This document shows, one piece after another, positions 33,853-42,840 of a stretch of 64,000 bases of DNA (position 1 is its first letter; each line of letters starts with the position of its first letter). Below the pieces are notes generated by a model, which saw nothing but the letters and a program-made list of their open reading frames with translations, did no database searches and was not told where the DNA came from. The DNA comes from Hyphomicrobium_A sp963812795 (GTDB lineage Bacteria; Pseudomonadota; Alphaproteobacteria; Rhizobiales; Hyphomicrobiaceae). A program made the translations under genes and the position numbers. The stretch spans positions 62,001 through 126,000 of the forward strand of contig CAWEWG010000014.1 of assembly GCA_963812795.1 (NCBI GenBank). Direction: 5' to 3'.

Positions 33853-34539
33853 ATGTGCTCGCGCTATACCCTGACATCGCCGCACGAGGCGGTGCGCGCC
33901 CATTTTCGCTACCTCAACGAGGCGGTGTTCCCGCCCCGCTACAATATCGCGCCCTCCCAGCCCGTCGCCATCGTGCGCAACACGATGAAGCACGAGCGCG
34001 AGATGGCCCTGGTTCGCTGGGGGCTGATTCCCGCTTGGGTGAAGGATCCGCGCGAGTTCAAGATGCTCATCAACGCGCGGTCCGAAAGCGTCGCCGACAA
34101 GCCCTCGTTCCGCGCCGCCATGCGCCACAAGCGCTGCCTTGTTCCGGCCGACGGCTTTTACGAGTGGACCGGCAGCGTCGGCGCCAAGCGCCCGCACCTG
34201 ATCCGGCAGCGCGACCGACGGCCCATGGCGCTGGCGGCGATCTACGAGAACTGGATGGGTGCCGACGGCAGCGAGATCGAAACCATGGCTATCCTCACGA
34301 CGGCCGCGAATGGCACGATGTCGGTGCTGCACGATCGCATGCCGGTAATTATCCCTCCTGAGCAATTCGAGCTCTGGCTGGACTGTCGCCCCGGCACCAC
34401 CGCCGAAATCGTGCACCTCCTCGCGCCAGCGCCGGACGACCTGCTCGACATCGTTGAGGTAAGCCGCAAGCTCAACAACTCCCGCAACGAGGGGCCGGAG
34501 GTGCAGGAGCCCGTCGTCGCGGCGCCGACGCTGCTCTAG
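33853..34539 (+). CDS. yedK: SOS response-associated peptidase YedK (HMCES family)
   Basis: 228 residues. It forms a covalent thiazolidine link with abasic sites in single-stranded DNA through Cys2. The protein starts MCSRYTLTSP, so the catalytic Cys is in place after Met removal. Other SRAP landmarks: RYNIAPSQPVAIV, RWGLIPAWVKDP, NARSESVADKPSFR, RCLVPADGFYEW (active-site Glu) and VLHDRMPVII (active-site His). It is complete and full length. Not obviously operonic; no LexA box was identified. Confidence 0.94.
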   Translation: MCSRYTLTSPHEAVRAHFRYLNEAVFPPRYNIAPSQPVAIVRNTMKHEREMALVRWGLIPAWVKDPREFKMLINARSESVADKPSFRAAMRHKRCLVPADGFYEWTGSVGAKRPHLIRQRDRRPMALAAIYENWMGADGSEIETMAILTTAANGTMSVLHDRMPVIIPPEQFELWLDCRPGTTAEIVHLLAPAPDDLLDIVEVSRKLNNSRNEGPEVQEPVVAAPTLL

Positions 34540-34681
34540 GACGCGGCATCCCCGAGCCGGAAGTCGTTGAATTCGCGGCTTTACCGGCTCGCATCGGCGC
34601 CCGGGTGTGCCCCTGCGGCCCCTCGCCCGCGCGCCCGATCGCGGCTAAGCTGCGCCCACGAGCCGGTGAGGAGTTTTGCGC

Positions 34682-36244
34682 ATGGATTATCGCGGGCAGG
34701 ATTTGGATTTGCGAACCGCGCGTTGGAGCGCGACGTCGACCGAGCCGTCGGGCTGGCGCGAGGCGGCACCGGCAACGCAATCTTCGTCTCCGCCGACGCC
34801 GGCCGTACCCGCCGCGCGACCTATCGGCCAGCGCGCCGCGGGACCGATCTGGGTGGACGATACGCTGCTCACCTGCGCCAACCAGGCCTTCGACATCGCG
34901 CTCGCCTATCGCTCGGCAGAAGTGCGCCTCGAGCATCTCGTGCTGGCGATGACGCGCGTCGAGGCGGCCGCGTCCGCGCTCGAAGCGCGGGGGGTGCGCG
35001 TCGTATCGCTGCGCCGTGACAGTGCGGTGACCATTGCCGGCGAGCTGCCTACGGCGAGTGCCGATGCCAGTCCGCGTCGCTCGCCCGAACTGGAGGATGT
35101 GCTGCGCCTCGCCGCCTCGCGTGCCTCGCAGGCCGGCCGCGCGGCGAGCGTCGACGATGTCGCTCTGGTGTTCGGTGACGTCGGCGGCGATCTGCCCGGC
35201 GCCGATCTGATCGTGCGCCACTTCCCGCGCCGCCCGCGCGACTTTCGCGCTTCGCTGGCGCCTAAGCTGCCGGCGCCGAGCGTGGCGGCCAATCATGTCC
35301 TCGACGCAAGCGACGCAGAACGCCCGCACGCCGTTGCAGCTGTGGGCACCGGCCCGTCGCCGGTGGTCGATCAAGGCGTGGTGCAACGCATATTCGAACG
35401 CTTGGCAGAAACCGAGCGCGCTTTCGCCGAGCGGCTTGGGGCGCTCGAGTCGCTCATTGCCCGTCAGGCGGGCGGCGTGCCCGCCGACTTGTCGCCGCTC
35501 GATCACCGCCTCTCCGCCATCGAGGCGGCGCTGCATGGCCGTGCCGTCGAGGGCATCGCCGCCATCGATCCGGCGCTCTCCGATCGGTTGTGGGCCATCG
35601 AGCAGGCGCTGGGCACTGAACGCACGGAGCGCGCCGGCGCCATCACGGCGCTCTCCGATGAGATCAGCGGCGTCAGAAGCGCCGTGCGGCTTGCCGCGCA
35701 GAATGCCGAGCAGACGCAAGCTTCGCTCTCCGACCAGGTGCAGCAGCTCGCGTTCGGCCTCGATCAACACCGGGTCGATCTCGCTGCCAGCGTCGGCGAC
35801 CGCATCGCTTCCATCGAACAGGCGCTCGAGGCGCATGGGCAGAAGGCCAACGAAGCGCACGCCATCTACAGCGCCGAGCTGACCGAGGTGCACGAGGCGC
35901 TGATGAAGATCAGCGCCAATCAGCACACGCTGGCCGGCGCCATCGACAACTGGCGCAACAACAATTCCGGCGAGATCCATCTCATCAACACGCGCATCGG
36001 CGCGGTGCACGAGGACGGCGCCAAGCGTCTTGCCGCCATCGAGAAGCTGTGCGCCGACGTCGAGACGCTGTCGCACCTCGTCATCGACGACAAGACGCGT
36101 CCGCCCAATAACGGCTTCAAGCAGTGGCTGTACGGCACCGAGGACTGGGTCAAGGCGAGCTGGCGCCCGCCGCGCATACCGCGTCCGTCGCTCAAGTGGC
36201 CGCGCATCGGCTGGCGCCTGCCGCTCAAGCGCCGCTCCAGCTAG
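34682..36244 (+). CDS. Clp_N-like domain protein with long coiled coil and basic tail
   Basis: 520 residues from the ATG at 34682 (GTGAGGAG upstream). After a disordered Ser/Pro-rich leader of about 50 residues, a Clp amino-terminal repeat-like domain covers about 55-165. It contains LLTCANQAFDIALAYRSAEV, then RLEHLVLAMTRVEAAASALE and a second SPELEDVLRLAASRASQAGR AASVDD copy. No AAA+ ATPase module follows. Instead, residues about 225-470 form a long predicted helical coiled coil, and the last 45 residues are Trp/Pro/Arg-rich (WKASWRPPRIPRP-like), suggesting membrane or nucleic-acid contact. Function is unknown. It overlaps the convergent FAD gene by four bases. Confidence 0.75.
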   Translation: MDYRGQDLDLRTARWSATSTEPSGWREAAPATQSSSPPTPAVPAARPIGQRAAGPIWVDDTLLTCANQAFDIALAYRSAEVRLEHLVLAMTRVEAAASALEARGVRVVSLRRDSAVTIAGELPTASADASPRRSPELEDVLRLAASRASQAGRAASVDDVALVFGDVGGDLPGADLIVRHFPRRPRDFRASLAPKLPAPSVAANHVLDASDAERPHAVAAVGTGPSPVVDQGVVQRIFERLAETERAFAERLGALESLIARQAGGVPADLSPLDHRLSAIEAALHGRAVEGIAAIDPALSDRLWAIEQALGTERTERAGAITALSDEISGVRSAVRLAAQNAEQTQASLSDQVQQLAFGLDQHRVDLAASVGDRIASIEQALEAHGQKANEAHAIYSAELTEVHEALMKISANQHTLAGAIDNWRNNNSGEIHLINTRIGAVHEDGAKRLAAIEKLCADVETLSHLVIDDKTRPPNNGFKQWLYGTEDWVKASWRPPRIPRPSLKWPRIGWRLPLKRRSS

Positions 36245-37698
36245 AGAAGCTTGCCCGGATTGAGGATGCCGTTGGGATCGAGCGCCGCCTTGATCCGGCG
36301 CATCAGCTCAATCTCCAGCGGGCTTTTGAAGCGCAGCAGCTCGTCGCGCTTCAACTGGCCGATGCCGTGCTCGGCGGAGATCGAGCCGCCGAGGCTGGCA
36401 ACGACATCGTGCACCGCCGCGGACATAGGCCCCCACAGCGCCAGATACGCCGCTTTGTCCATGCCGGGCGGCTGCGTGACGTTGTAGTGCACGTTGCCGT
36501 CGCCGAAGTGACCAAAGGTGACCGGCCGCGCACCGGGGCACAGGCGCGCGACGGCCGCGTCGGCGGCGGCGAGGAATTCGGGGATGCGCGCCACCGGCAC
36601 CGAAACGTCGTGCTTGATGCTGCCGCCTTCGGGACGCTGGGCTTCCGAGGCCGTTTCGCGCAGCCGCCACAGCGCCTGCGACTGCGCCAGCGATCCGGCG
36701 ATCACCGCGTCGGCGATGATGCCTTGCTCGGCCGCGGCGGCGAGCAGCCGCTGCATCGTCGCCTCGGCAAGGCCGCCCGCCTCGGGGCTCGACACCTCGA
36801 TCAAGGCGTACCAAGGAGCTAGCTCGCGCAACGGGATGCGCGCATTGGGGATATTGCGGGTGACGAGCTCGAGCGTGAACCGGCTCATGAACTCGAAAGC
36901 GGTGAGTCCGGCATGCCCGCGCGCTTCGGCCATTTGAAACAGCGCGGCGACGCCGGCGATGTCCGGCAATGTCGCCAGCGCGACGACCCGCTCCGCCGGT
37001 CGCGGATAGAGCTTCAGCGCCGCCGCCGTGATGACGCCGAGCGTGCCCTCGGAGCCGACAAACAGATCGCGCAGGTCGTAGCCGGTGTTGTCCTTCTTCA
37101 GCGTGCGCAGGCCGTCCCACACCTCGCCGTCCGCCGTCACCACCTCCAGTCCGAGCGTCAGCGCCCGCGCATTGCCGTAGGCGAGCACGCCGACACCGCC
37201 GGCGTTGGTCGCCAGCACGCCGCCGATCTGGCAGCTCCCCTGCGACGGCAGGCTGAGCGGAAACAGGCGATCGGCGCCCTCAGCAGCTGCTTGCGCGTCG
37301 GCCAAGGTGACGCCGGCCTCGACGATCATGGTGCCGCCCGCCGCATCGACATCGCGCACGCGCGTCAACCGCGACAGTGACAGCACCACCTGGCTCCCGT
37401 CGGGAGATGGGGTCTGGCCGCCGACGAGACCGGTGTTGCCGCCCTGGGGGACGACGCCGATGCGGGCCTCGTTGGCAACGGAAAGGATCTGCGAGACCTC
37501 GTTCGTCGAGCCGGGGCGCAGCACCAGTGCGGCGCGCCCCTCGTACAGCCCGCGCAGCTCGTGCAGGAACGGCTGCTGGCGATCGCTGTCGGCAATGGCG
37601 TGCGCCGGCCCGACGATGTCGACAAGACGCGACAGCGCGCGCTCGCGCAGCCCCGCGGTTGCGCCCGTTGCTTGCCCGATTGCCGGCTTGCCGGACAC
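36241..37698 (-). CDS. FAD-binding 2-hydroxyacid dehydrogenase (D-2-HGDH/GlcD type)
   Basis: 485 residues. A VAO-type flavoprotein that probably oxidises D-2-hydroxyglutarate or D-lactate-like acids. The FAD domain includes VLRPGSTNEVSQILSVANEA, GVVPQGGNTGLVGGQTPSPD, SQGSCQIGGVLATNAGGVGV and YGNARALTLGLEVV. The C-terminal domain has GHFGDGNVHYNVTQP with metal-ligand histidines and ISAEHGIGQLKR near the end. No iron-sulfur domain is fused. The gene is complete, with its last bases overlapping the convergent Clp_N gene. Confidence 0.9.
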   Translation of the reverse strand: MSGKPAIGQATGATAGLRERALSRLVDIVGPAHAIADSDRQQPFLHELRGLYEGRAALVLRPGSTNEVSQILSVANEARIGVVPQGGNTGLVGGQTPSPDGSQVVLSLSRLTRVRDVDAAGGTMIVEAGVTLADAQAAAEGADRLFPLSLPSQGSCQIGGVLATNAGGVGVLAYGNARALTLGLEVVTADGEVWDGLRTLKKDNTGYDLRDLFVGSEGTLGVITAAALKLYPRPAERVVALATLPDIAGVAALFQMAEARGHAGLTAFEFMSRFTLELVTRNIPNARIPLRELAPWYALIEVSSPEAGGLAEATMQRLLAAAAEQGIIADAVIAGSLAQSQALWRLRETASEAQRPEGGSIKHDVSVPVARIPEFLAAADAAVARLCPGARPVTFGHFGDGNVHYNVTQPPGMDKAAYLALWGPMSAAVHDVVASLGGSISAEHGIGQLKRDELLRFKSPLEIELMRRIKAALDPNGILNPGKLL

Positions 37699-37827
37699 GC
37701 GCCTTCTCTCCTAACTTCCGATGGCAGTAGCGTTGCCGGAAATCCGCGTAACCTGCAAATCGCGCCTGCAACCCATGCTGGGTCGAATAAACTAGCCTTA
37801 CGCTGCCATAGCCACCGACATTGCGGG

Positions 37828-37968
37828 ATGCCCATGCTGAAAGTGTTCGCGGTCTTCGCCCTCGCACTTCTGTCGCTGGCAACATCCTTCGCCATCGTCA
37901 CCTACTGGCCGGAGAACCAGGCCGTTCCGGCACAAACCCAGGCCGCTCACCCCGCCGCCACGCCTTGA
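37828..37968 (+). CDS. Short single-pass membrane peptide
   Basis: 46 residues, MPMLKVFAVFALALLSLATS and then a Pro/Ala/Gln-rich tail. One hydrophobic helix follows a single Lys, so it could be a secreted or anchored peptide. No family is recognised. Support is only the composition and placement between two convergent or divergent neighbours. Confidence 0.4.
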   Translation: MPMLKVFAVFALALLSLATSFAIVTYWPENQAVPAQTQAAHPAATP

Positions 37969-37970
37969 AG

Positions 37971-38924
37971 CTAGCGCGGGGCGGCGGCGCGGCGCAGGCG
38001 GTCGTTGATGGCTTCGCCCAACCCCTCCTCGGGAATGGGCATCACGGCGATGGTGTGAGAGCCGCCGGCATCGAGCGCGCGTAGCGCGGCAAACAAGTTG
38101 GCCGCCGCCTCGGTAAGATCGCCTGCAGCGCTGAGATTGAATGCGGGGCCGGTGGTCGGCGGCGCGGCGTCACCAAATGCCAGCAGCGCTTCGCCGTCGC
38201 GGACGTCGCGCGCATCGAGCCGCAGCTTGGCCGCCGGCGCATAGTGGCTGGCGAGTTGTCCCGGCGCATTCGGCCGCTCATGATCGATCTCCGCTCGCAC
38301 GACACGCTGCCCAAGCACGGCTTCGATGGTCTCCACCGTGACGGCGCCCGGACGCAGCAATATCGGAACGTCGCCGCGCGCATCGACGATGGTCGACTCC
38401 AATCCATGCGCGGTGGCGCCGCCGTCGAGGATCATCGCCACCTTATCGCCGAGATCGGCCAGCACGTGCGCGGCCTGCGTCGGGCTGATGCGCCCGGAGC
38501 GGTTGGCGGACGGGGCAGCGAGTGGCCGGCCGGTCGCCGCGAGCAGCGCGCGCGCCACCGGATGATCCGGCGCGCGAACGGCGATGGTCTCCAAGCCGCC
38601 GGTGACCAGATCCGCCAACGGCGAGCCCGCGCGCCTGTCCATCACCAGCGTCAGCGGTCCCGGCCAGAACGCATCGATGAGCCGCCGCGCCAGCACGGTC
38701 AGCTCCGCGTGCTCGCCGGCCTGCCCCACGTCCGCAACGTGCACGATCAGCGGATTGAAGCGCGGGCGACCCTTGGCGGCGAAGATCGCGGCGACGGCCG
38801 CCGCATTGGTGGCGTCGGCGCCGAGGCCGTACACCGTCTCGGTCGGAAAGGCGACGAGGCGCCCCGCGCGCAGGTGCTCTGCGGCGGCACGTATTGCCTC
38901 ATCCGATGCCTTGACGACGCCCAT
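37971..38924 (-). CDS. L-threonylcarbamoyladenylate synthase (Sua5)
   Basis: 317 residues. It makes threonylcarbamoyl-AMP for the t6A modification of tRNAs that read ANN codons. The YrdC domain is complete: GRLVAFPTETVYGLGADATN, KGRPRFNPLIVHV, FWPGPLTLVM, AVRAPDHPVARALL, PLAAPSANRSGRISPT and HGLESTIVD. The extra Sua5 C-terminal domain follows (PGQLASHYAPAAKLRLDARD onward), which separates Sua5 from the shorter TsaC. An ATG at 38960 would add 12 residues. A single copy in the window, expected to be essential. Confidence 0.93.
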   Translation of the reverse strand: MGVVKASDEAIRAAAEHLRAGRLVAFPTETVYGLGADATNAAAVAAIFAAKGRPRFNPLIVHVADVGQAGEHAELTVLARRLIDAFWPGPLTLVMDRRAGSPLADLVTGGLETIAVRAPDHPVARALLAATGRPLAAPSANRSGRISPTQAAHVLADLGDKVAMILDGGATAHGLESTIVDARGDVPILLRPGAVTVETIEAVLGQRVVRAEIDHERPNAPGQLASHYAPAAKLRLDARDVRDGEALLAFGDAAPPTTGPAFNLSAAGDLTEAAANLFAALRALDAGGSHTIAVMPIPEEGLGEAINDRLRRAAAPR

Positions 38925-39025
38925 GGCGGCCCGCGGTCCTCGATTTGCGTGCGCACTCATACCCGCTCGGGCTGAATTCTGTCCAAACTGCGTGTAATCT
39001 CGGGTCCAGAAGCGGGAACCTGAGC

Positions 39026-40578
39026 ATGCGCCTCTCTCTAGCCTTCCGAAATGGCCTGATGCGCGGCGCGTGCGTGGCGCTGCTGCTGGCCGTCGGCGTG
39101 CCCGGCGCGCAGGCGAACTGGTTGTCGCGTCTCGGGCGCATCGGCGCCGAGGTGGGAGAGCCGCCGCCCCTTCTGCCGGCAAGCTGGGCGCCGGCAAGCT
39201 CGGCATCGTCGATCTGGAGCGCGCCGCCGCGCACATTCGCACGCTGCCGGCCGGTGCCAAGGGCGCCGTGCTCGCCGCCCACGCGACGCCGGAAGGTCAC
39301 TGGAAGTTCGTCAACCGCGACGGCGACGTGTTCACCGCCGGCACGCCGGAAGAACTGCAGCGGGTGGTGCCGACGCTGCTCCCCGATGCGTCGCCTTCCG
39401 GCGGCAACCTCGGCATCTACCTCAGCGAGGAGACGCTGTTCCGCGATCGCGCCCTGCTGAAGGATCTGCCGCCCGGGGCCAAGCTGCACGTCGTCGCCGG
39501 CACCGACAGCTATCCGTTGATCGCCGGAGCCGATGGCGGCAGCGGCATGCTGTATGCGGCCGTGCGCCCCAATCTTCTGGTCGAGCTGCGCGAGCGCGCC
39601 CTGTTCGATGAAGCCATCGCCCACCTCGAACGCCCGCTCAGCCGCTCGAGCATCCGCACGCTGGCGCTGGAGCCGGCCGGGCCGCCGACGCTGTCGTCGT
39701 ATCCGCGCATCGATCCGGAGACCAAGACGGCCCTGGTCGACTCCATCGATCCGCCGGCGCTCGCCGCCGCCATGTCGTCGGTGCGCGGGCAGACGGTGCT
39801 CGTCACCGGCCGCGTCGAGGACAACCTCCTGCATTTCCGCCCGTCGAGCGGCGGCGAGCAGAGCATCAAGCTCTCCGAGCTGACCCGCGCCGCGGCCGAC
39901 AAGGACGTCAATCTCGTCATCCTGCATGCCGAGACGCCGCGCCAGCCGGGCGGCCGCAATTGGCTGTGGCAGCGCATTGCCGTCGGCGGTCTCGACGACG
40001 CCCTGAAGCGGGCGACGTTCGGCGACTTCCTCGATGCGCTGGGCGCAGCGAGCGGCGAGTTCCGCGTCAGCGTGCAGCGCGAGGCGAGCGGCCGCGTCGC
40101 CATCCGCGCCATGCCGTCGTCGGTCGACAGCGAGCCGATCACCGGCGTCGTCGGCGGCTGGTGGACGAGCGCGGTGTCCAGCGTCACCGGCAATGTCGTC
40201 ACCACTGCAGTCGAGGTGCACGCGCGCGGCGAAGAACGCCAGAAGGAGCTCGATCGCCGCATCGTTCCGTACATTCCCTCGTGGGCGCAGGCCGCCTATC
40301 TCCTCGGCCTCGTCGCCGGCGTTCTCGCCTGGCCGGTGGCGAGCGGCTGGTTCGCGCGCCTGTGGCCGCACGAGCAACGCGGCGAGTACGGGAGCGCCAT
40401 CGGCTATCGCTCCGCCCAGGTCGTGCGCCTCCTCGCCTTCCTCCTGCTCTTCCTGCCGGTGGTGGGCGTCCCGGCGTTCTTCGTCTTTGTGCTGCTGCAG
40501 GCGTGGGCGCTGCTGACCCTGCCGGCGCGGGCCGTCCGCTGGCTCACCACGCGTGCCGAAGCGCGCCCGGCCGGCTGA
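39026..40578 (+). CDS. Membrane protein of unknown function (one frame break)
   Basis: About 517 residues when bridged. The ATG at 39026 gives a signal peptide (GACVALLLAVGVPGAQANWL). The frame changes near 39165, where one G seems to be missing before the GCC repeats; restoring it reads EAAAPSAGKLGAGKLGIVDL. The large outer domain contains LPAGAKGAVLAAHATPEGHW and RGQTVLVTGRVEDNLLHFRP. Two strongly hydrophobic helices lie near the C-terminus (about 420-440 and 465-495). No family is recognised. It lies eight bases ahead of the SDR gene, so the two may be co-transcribed. Confidence 0.65.
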
Positions 40579-40585
40579 CCATGCG

Positions 40586-41467
40586 ATGGCTGGGCTCGCC
40601 GGCAAGACGCTGTTCATTACCGGGGCAAGCCGCGGCATCGGCCTCGCCATCGCCAAGCGCGCGGCGCGTGACGGCGCCAACGTCGCCGTCGTCGCCAAGA
40701 CGCAGGAGCCGCACCCCAAGCTCGAAGGCACTGTCGACACGGCGGTCGCCGAGATCGAGGCGGCGGGCGGCCGCGCGTTGGCGCTGCCGTGCGACATCCG
40801 CTTCGAGGACGAGATCGCGCGCGCCGTCGAGGCAACGGTCGCCGCGTTCGGCGGCATCGACATATGCGTCAACAACGCCAGCGCGCTGTCGCTCAGCGGC
40901 ATCGAGCAGACGACGGCAAAGCGGCTCGATCTCATGCTCGGCGTCAACACGCGCGGCACGTTTCTCGTCACCAAGGCATGCGTGCCGCACCTGCGCAAAT
41001 CCGAGAACCCGCATGTGCTGATGCTGTCGCCGCCGCTCACCATCAAGCCCGAATGGTTCGCCGGCAACGTCGCCTACGCCATCGCCAAGTACGGCATGAG
41101 CCTCTGCGTGCTGGGGCTCGCCGAGGAACTGAAGCCGGACGGCATCGCCGTCAACGCGCTGTGGCCGCGCACCACCATCGCCACGGCGGCGATCCGCAAC
41201 GTGCTCGGCGGCGAAGCGGTGGTGCGCATGAGCCGCACGCCCGACATCGTCGCCGATGCCGCGCATCTCTGCTTCGCGCAGCCGGCGCGCCGCTTCACCG
41301 GCCATTTTCTCATCGACGACAGTTTTCTCTACGAGACCGGCGGCGTCACCGATTTTGCCGCCTACAGCGTCGTTCCCGGCGCTGCCCTGGCGCCCGACTT
41401 CTTCGTGCCGGACACGCCGCCGGCCCCGCCCGGCGTCACCATCGCCACTGGCCTCAAATTGGTTTGA
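40586..41467 (+). CDS. Short-chain dehydrogenase, HSDL2-like
   Basis: 293 residues from MAGLAGKTLFITGASRGIGL. The cofactor motif TGASRGIG, the NNAS motif (CVNNASALSL) and the catalytic YAIAKYGMS are all present. An insertion AKTQEPHPKLEGTVDTAVAE after the second strand and the PPLTIKPEWF segment are typical of the HSDL2/hydroxysteroid dehydrogenase-like group, which lacks the usual serine-rich loop. The substrate is unknown. The ATG at 40586 is used; a GTG at 40553 lies inside the preceding gene. Confidence 0.87.
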   Translation: MAGLAGKTLFITGASRGIGLAIAKRAARDGANVAVVAKTQEPHPKLEGTVDTAVAEIEAAGGRALALPCDIRFEDEIARAVEATVAAFGGIDICVNNASALSLSGIEQTTAKRLDLMLGVNTRGTFLVTKACVPHLRKSENPHVLMLSPPLTIKPEWFAGNVAYAIAKYGMSLCVLGLAEELKPDGIAVNALWPRTTIATAAIRNVLGGEAVVRMSRTPDIVADAAHLCFAQPARRFTGHFLIDDSFLYETGGVTDFAAYSVVPGAALAPDFFVPDTPPAPPGVTIATGLKLV

Positions 41468-41553
41468 AGCCGCCGCTCTGGCACTTTGCGGGGCCGGCGC
41501 GTTAACATGCCGTCTCAACGCGGCCCACAAGACAGAATGCGGCAAGCGCACCC

Positions 41554-42498
41554 ATGGCGACGCTCCTCCTCACCCACCCCTCCTTCGTCGCGCACGACAC
41601 CGGCGCCGGCCATCCCGAGCGCCCGGACCGGATGCGCGCCATCGACAAGGTTCTCGCCCACGACATCTTCAAGGATCTCGTGCGCGTCGAGGCGCCGCTG
41701 CGCGACGATGTCGAGGAGCAGATCCTGCTGGCGCATCCGGAGGCGCACCTCGCCAAGATGCGCGCCATTGCCGAGGGCCCGCTCGAGCATCCCCGTCACA
41801 TCGACGGCGACACCGTCGTCTCGGCCGGCACGTGGGAGGCGGCTTTGCGCGCCGTCGGCGCCGGCCTGGCCGCGGTCGATGCGGTCATCGACGGCAAGGC
41901 CGCCAACGCCTTCTGCCAAGTGCGCCCGCCCGGCCACCACGCCGAGGCCGATCGCGCCATGGGCTTCTGCCTGTTTTCCAACGCCGCCATCGCCGGGCTC
42001 TACGCGCGCAAGAAGCATGGCGCAGAACGCGTCGCCGTCGTCGATTTCGACGTTCACCACGGCAACGGCACGCAGGACATATTCTGGTCAAACAAGGACA
42101 TGTTCTACGGCTCGACGCACGAAATGCCCCTGTTTCCCGGCACCGGCGCGGTAAGCGAGCGCGGCGTCGGCAATATCCACAACGCGCCCCTGCGCGCCCG
42201 CGACGGGGGCGAGCAGTTCCGCGAGGCGGTCGAATCGCGCATTCTCCCCGCCTTGCACGATTTCGGCCCGGACATACTTATCGTCTCGGCCGGCTTCGAC
42301 GCCCACCAGGCTGATCCGCTGGCGAATTTGCGGTTGGTCGAAGCCGACTTCCTGTGGGCCACGGAGAAGCTTGCCGCCACGGCGAAGCGGCACTGCAATG
42401 GGCGGATCGTGTCGATGCTCGAGGGCGGCTACGACCTCAACGCGCTGGCGCGCTCGGTCGCGGTTCACGTCAAGGCGCTGATGGATACCGGCGCGTAA
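41554..42498 (+). CDS. Histone deacetylase-family amidohydrolase
   Basis: 314 residues of the class II HDAC/acetylpolyamine amidohydrolase/AcuC superfamily; in bacteria these remove acetyl groups from small amines or proteins. Zinc and catalytic residues are visible: the His pair in RPPGHHAEADRAMGFC, the ligands in VVDFDVHHGNGTQDIF, and the Asp in VSAGFDAHQADPL. The proline-rich start HPSFVAHDTGAGHPERPDRM is typical. It is followed 30 bases later by xseB, as I recall from other Hyphomicrobiales. Confidence 0.92.
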   Translation: MATLLLTHPSFVAHDTGAGHPERPDRMRAIDKVLAHDIFKDLVRVEAPLRDDVEEQILLAHPEAHLAKMRAIAEGPLEHPRHIDGDTVVSAGTWEAALRAVGAGLAAVDAVIDGKAANAFCQVRPPGHHAEADRAMGFCLFSNAAIAGLYARKKHGAERVAVVDFDVHHGNGTQDIFWSNKDMFYGSTHEMPLFPGTGAVSERGVGNIHNAPLRARDGGEQFREAVESRILPALHDFGPDILIVSAGFDAHQADPLANLRLVEADFLWATEKLAATAKRHCNGRIVSMLEGGYDLNALARSVAVHVKALMDTGA

Positions 42499-42528
42499 AC
42501 TCGCAGCGGCAACGCATCGGAGCGCAGC

Positions 42529-42795
42529 ATGGAAACGGTCATGTCGAAGACGCAGACCAAGCACGCGGACATCAAGGAGATGACCTTCGAGCGCGCGCTG
42601 AAGGAGCTGGAGAGCATCGTCACCCGCCTGGAGCGCGGCGATGTCGAGCTCGAGGAATCGATCGTCATCTACGAGCGTGGCGAAGTGCTCAAGGAGCACT
42701 GCGACCGCCTCTTGCGCCAGGCCGAGGCCAAGGTCGAGAAGCTGACCTTCGCCGCCGACGGCTCGCCCAAAGGCACCGAGCCACTCGACCCGTAA
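42529..42795 (+). CDS. xseB: Exodeoxyribonuclease VII small subunit
   Basis: 88 residues. The small subunit binds the helical region of XseA to form the single-strand exonuclease. The family core is MTFERALKELESIVTRLERG, then LEESIVIYERGEVLKEHCD and QAEAKVEKL. A second in-frame ATG five codons in could be the start. The large subunit gene is not in the window. The stop is followed at once by an AT-rich patch with a palindrome. Confidence 0.93.
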   Translation: METVMSKTQTKHADIKEMTFERALKELESIVTRLERGDVELEESIVIYERGEVLKEHCDRLLRQAEAKVEKLTFAADGSPKGTEPLDP

Positions 42796-42796
42796 G

Positions 42797-42813
42797 TACA
42801 ATTTAAAGTTGTA
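42797..42813. promoter_or_regulatory. AT-rich near-palindrome before the AIPR gene
   Basis: TACAA-tttaaag-TTGTA, 17 bases, lies two bases after the xseB stop and 28 bases before the GTG of the AIPR gene, in a patch (42797-42825) much richer in A/T than its surroundings and containing TAATAAT. It may be an operator or promoter element for the AIPR gene; no regulator is adjacent. Confidence 0.35.
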
Positions 42814-42840
42814 ATAATCATATCGCTCGCCTTATGGTGC

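Noticed and set aside
38899..41067. 722-codon open frame on the minus strand
   Set aside because: It runs antisense to three recognisable genes (Sua5 start, membrane protein, SDR) and has the Arg/Ala/His-rich composition typical of shadow frames.
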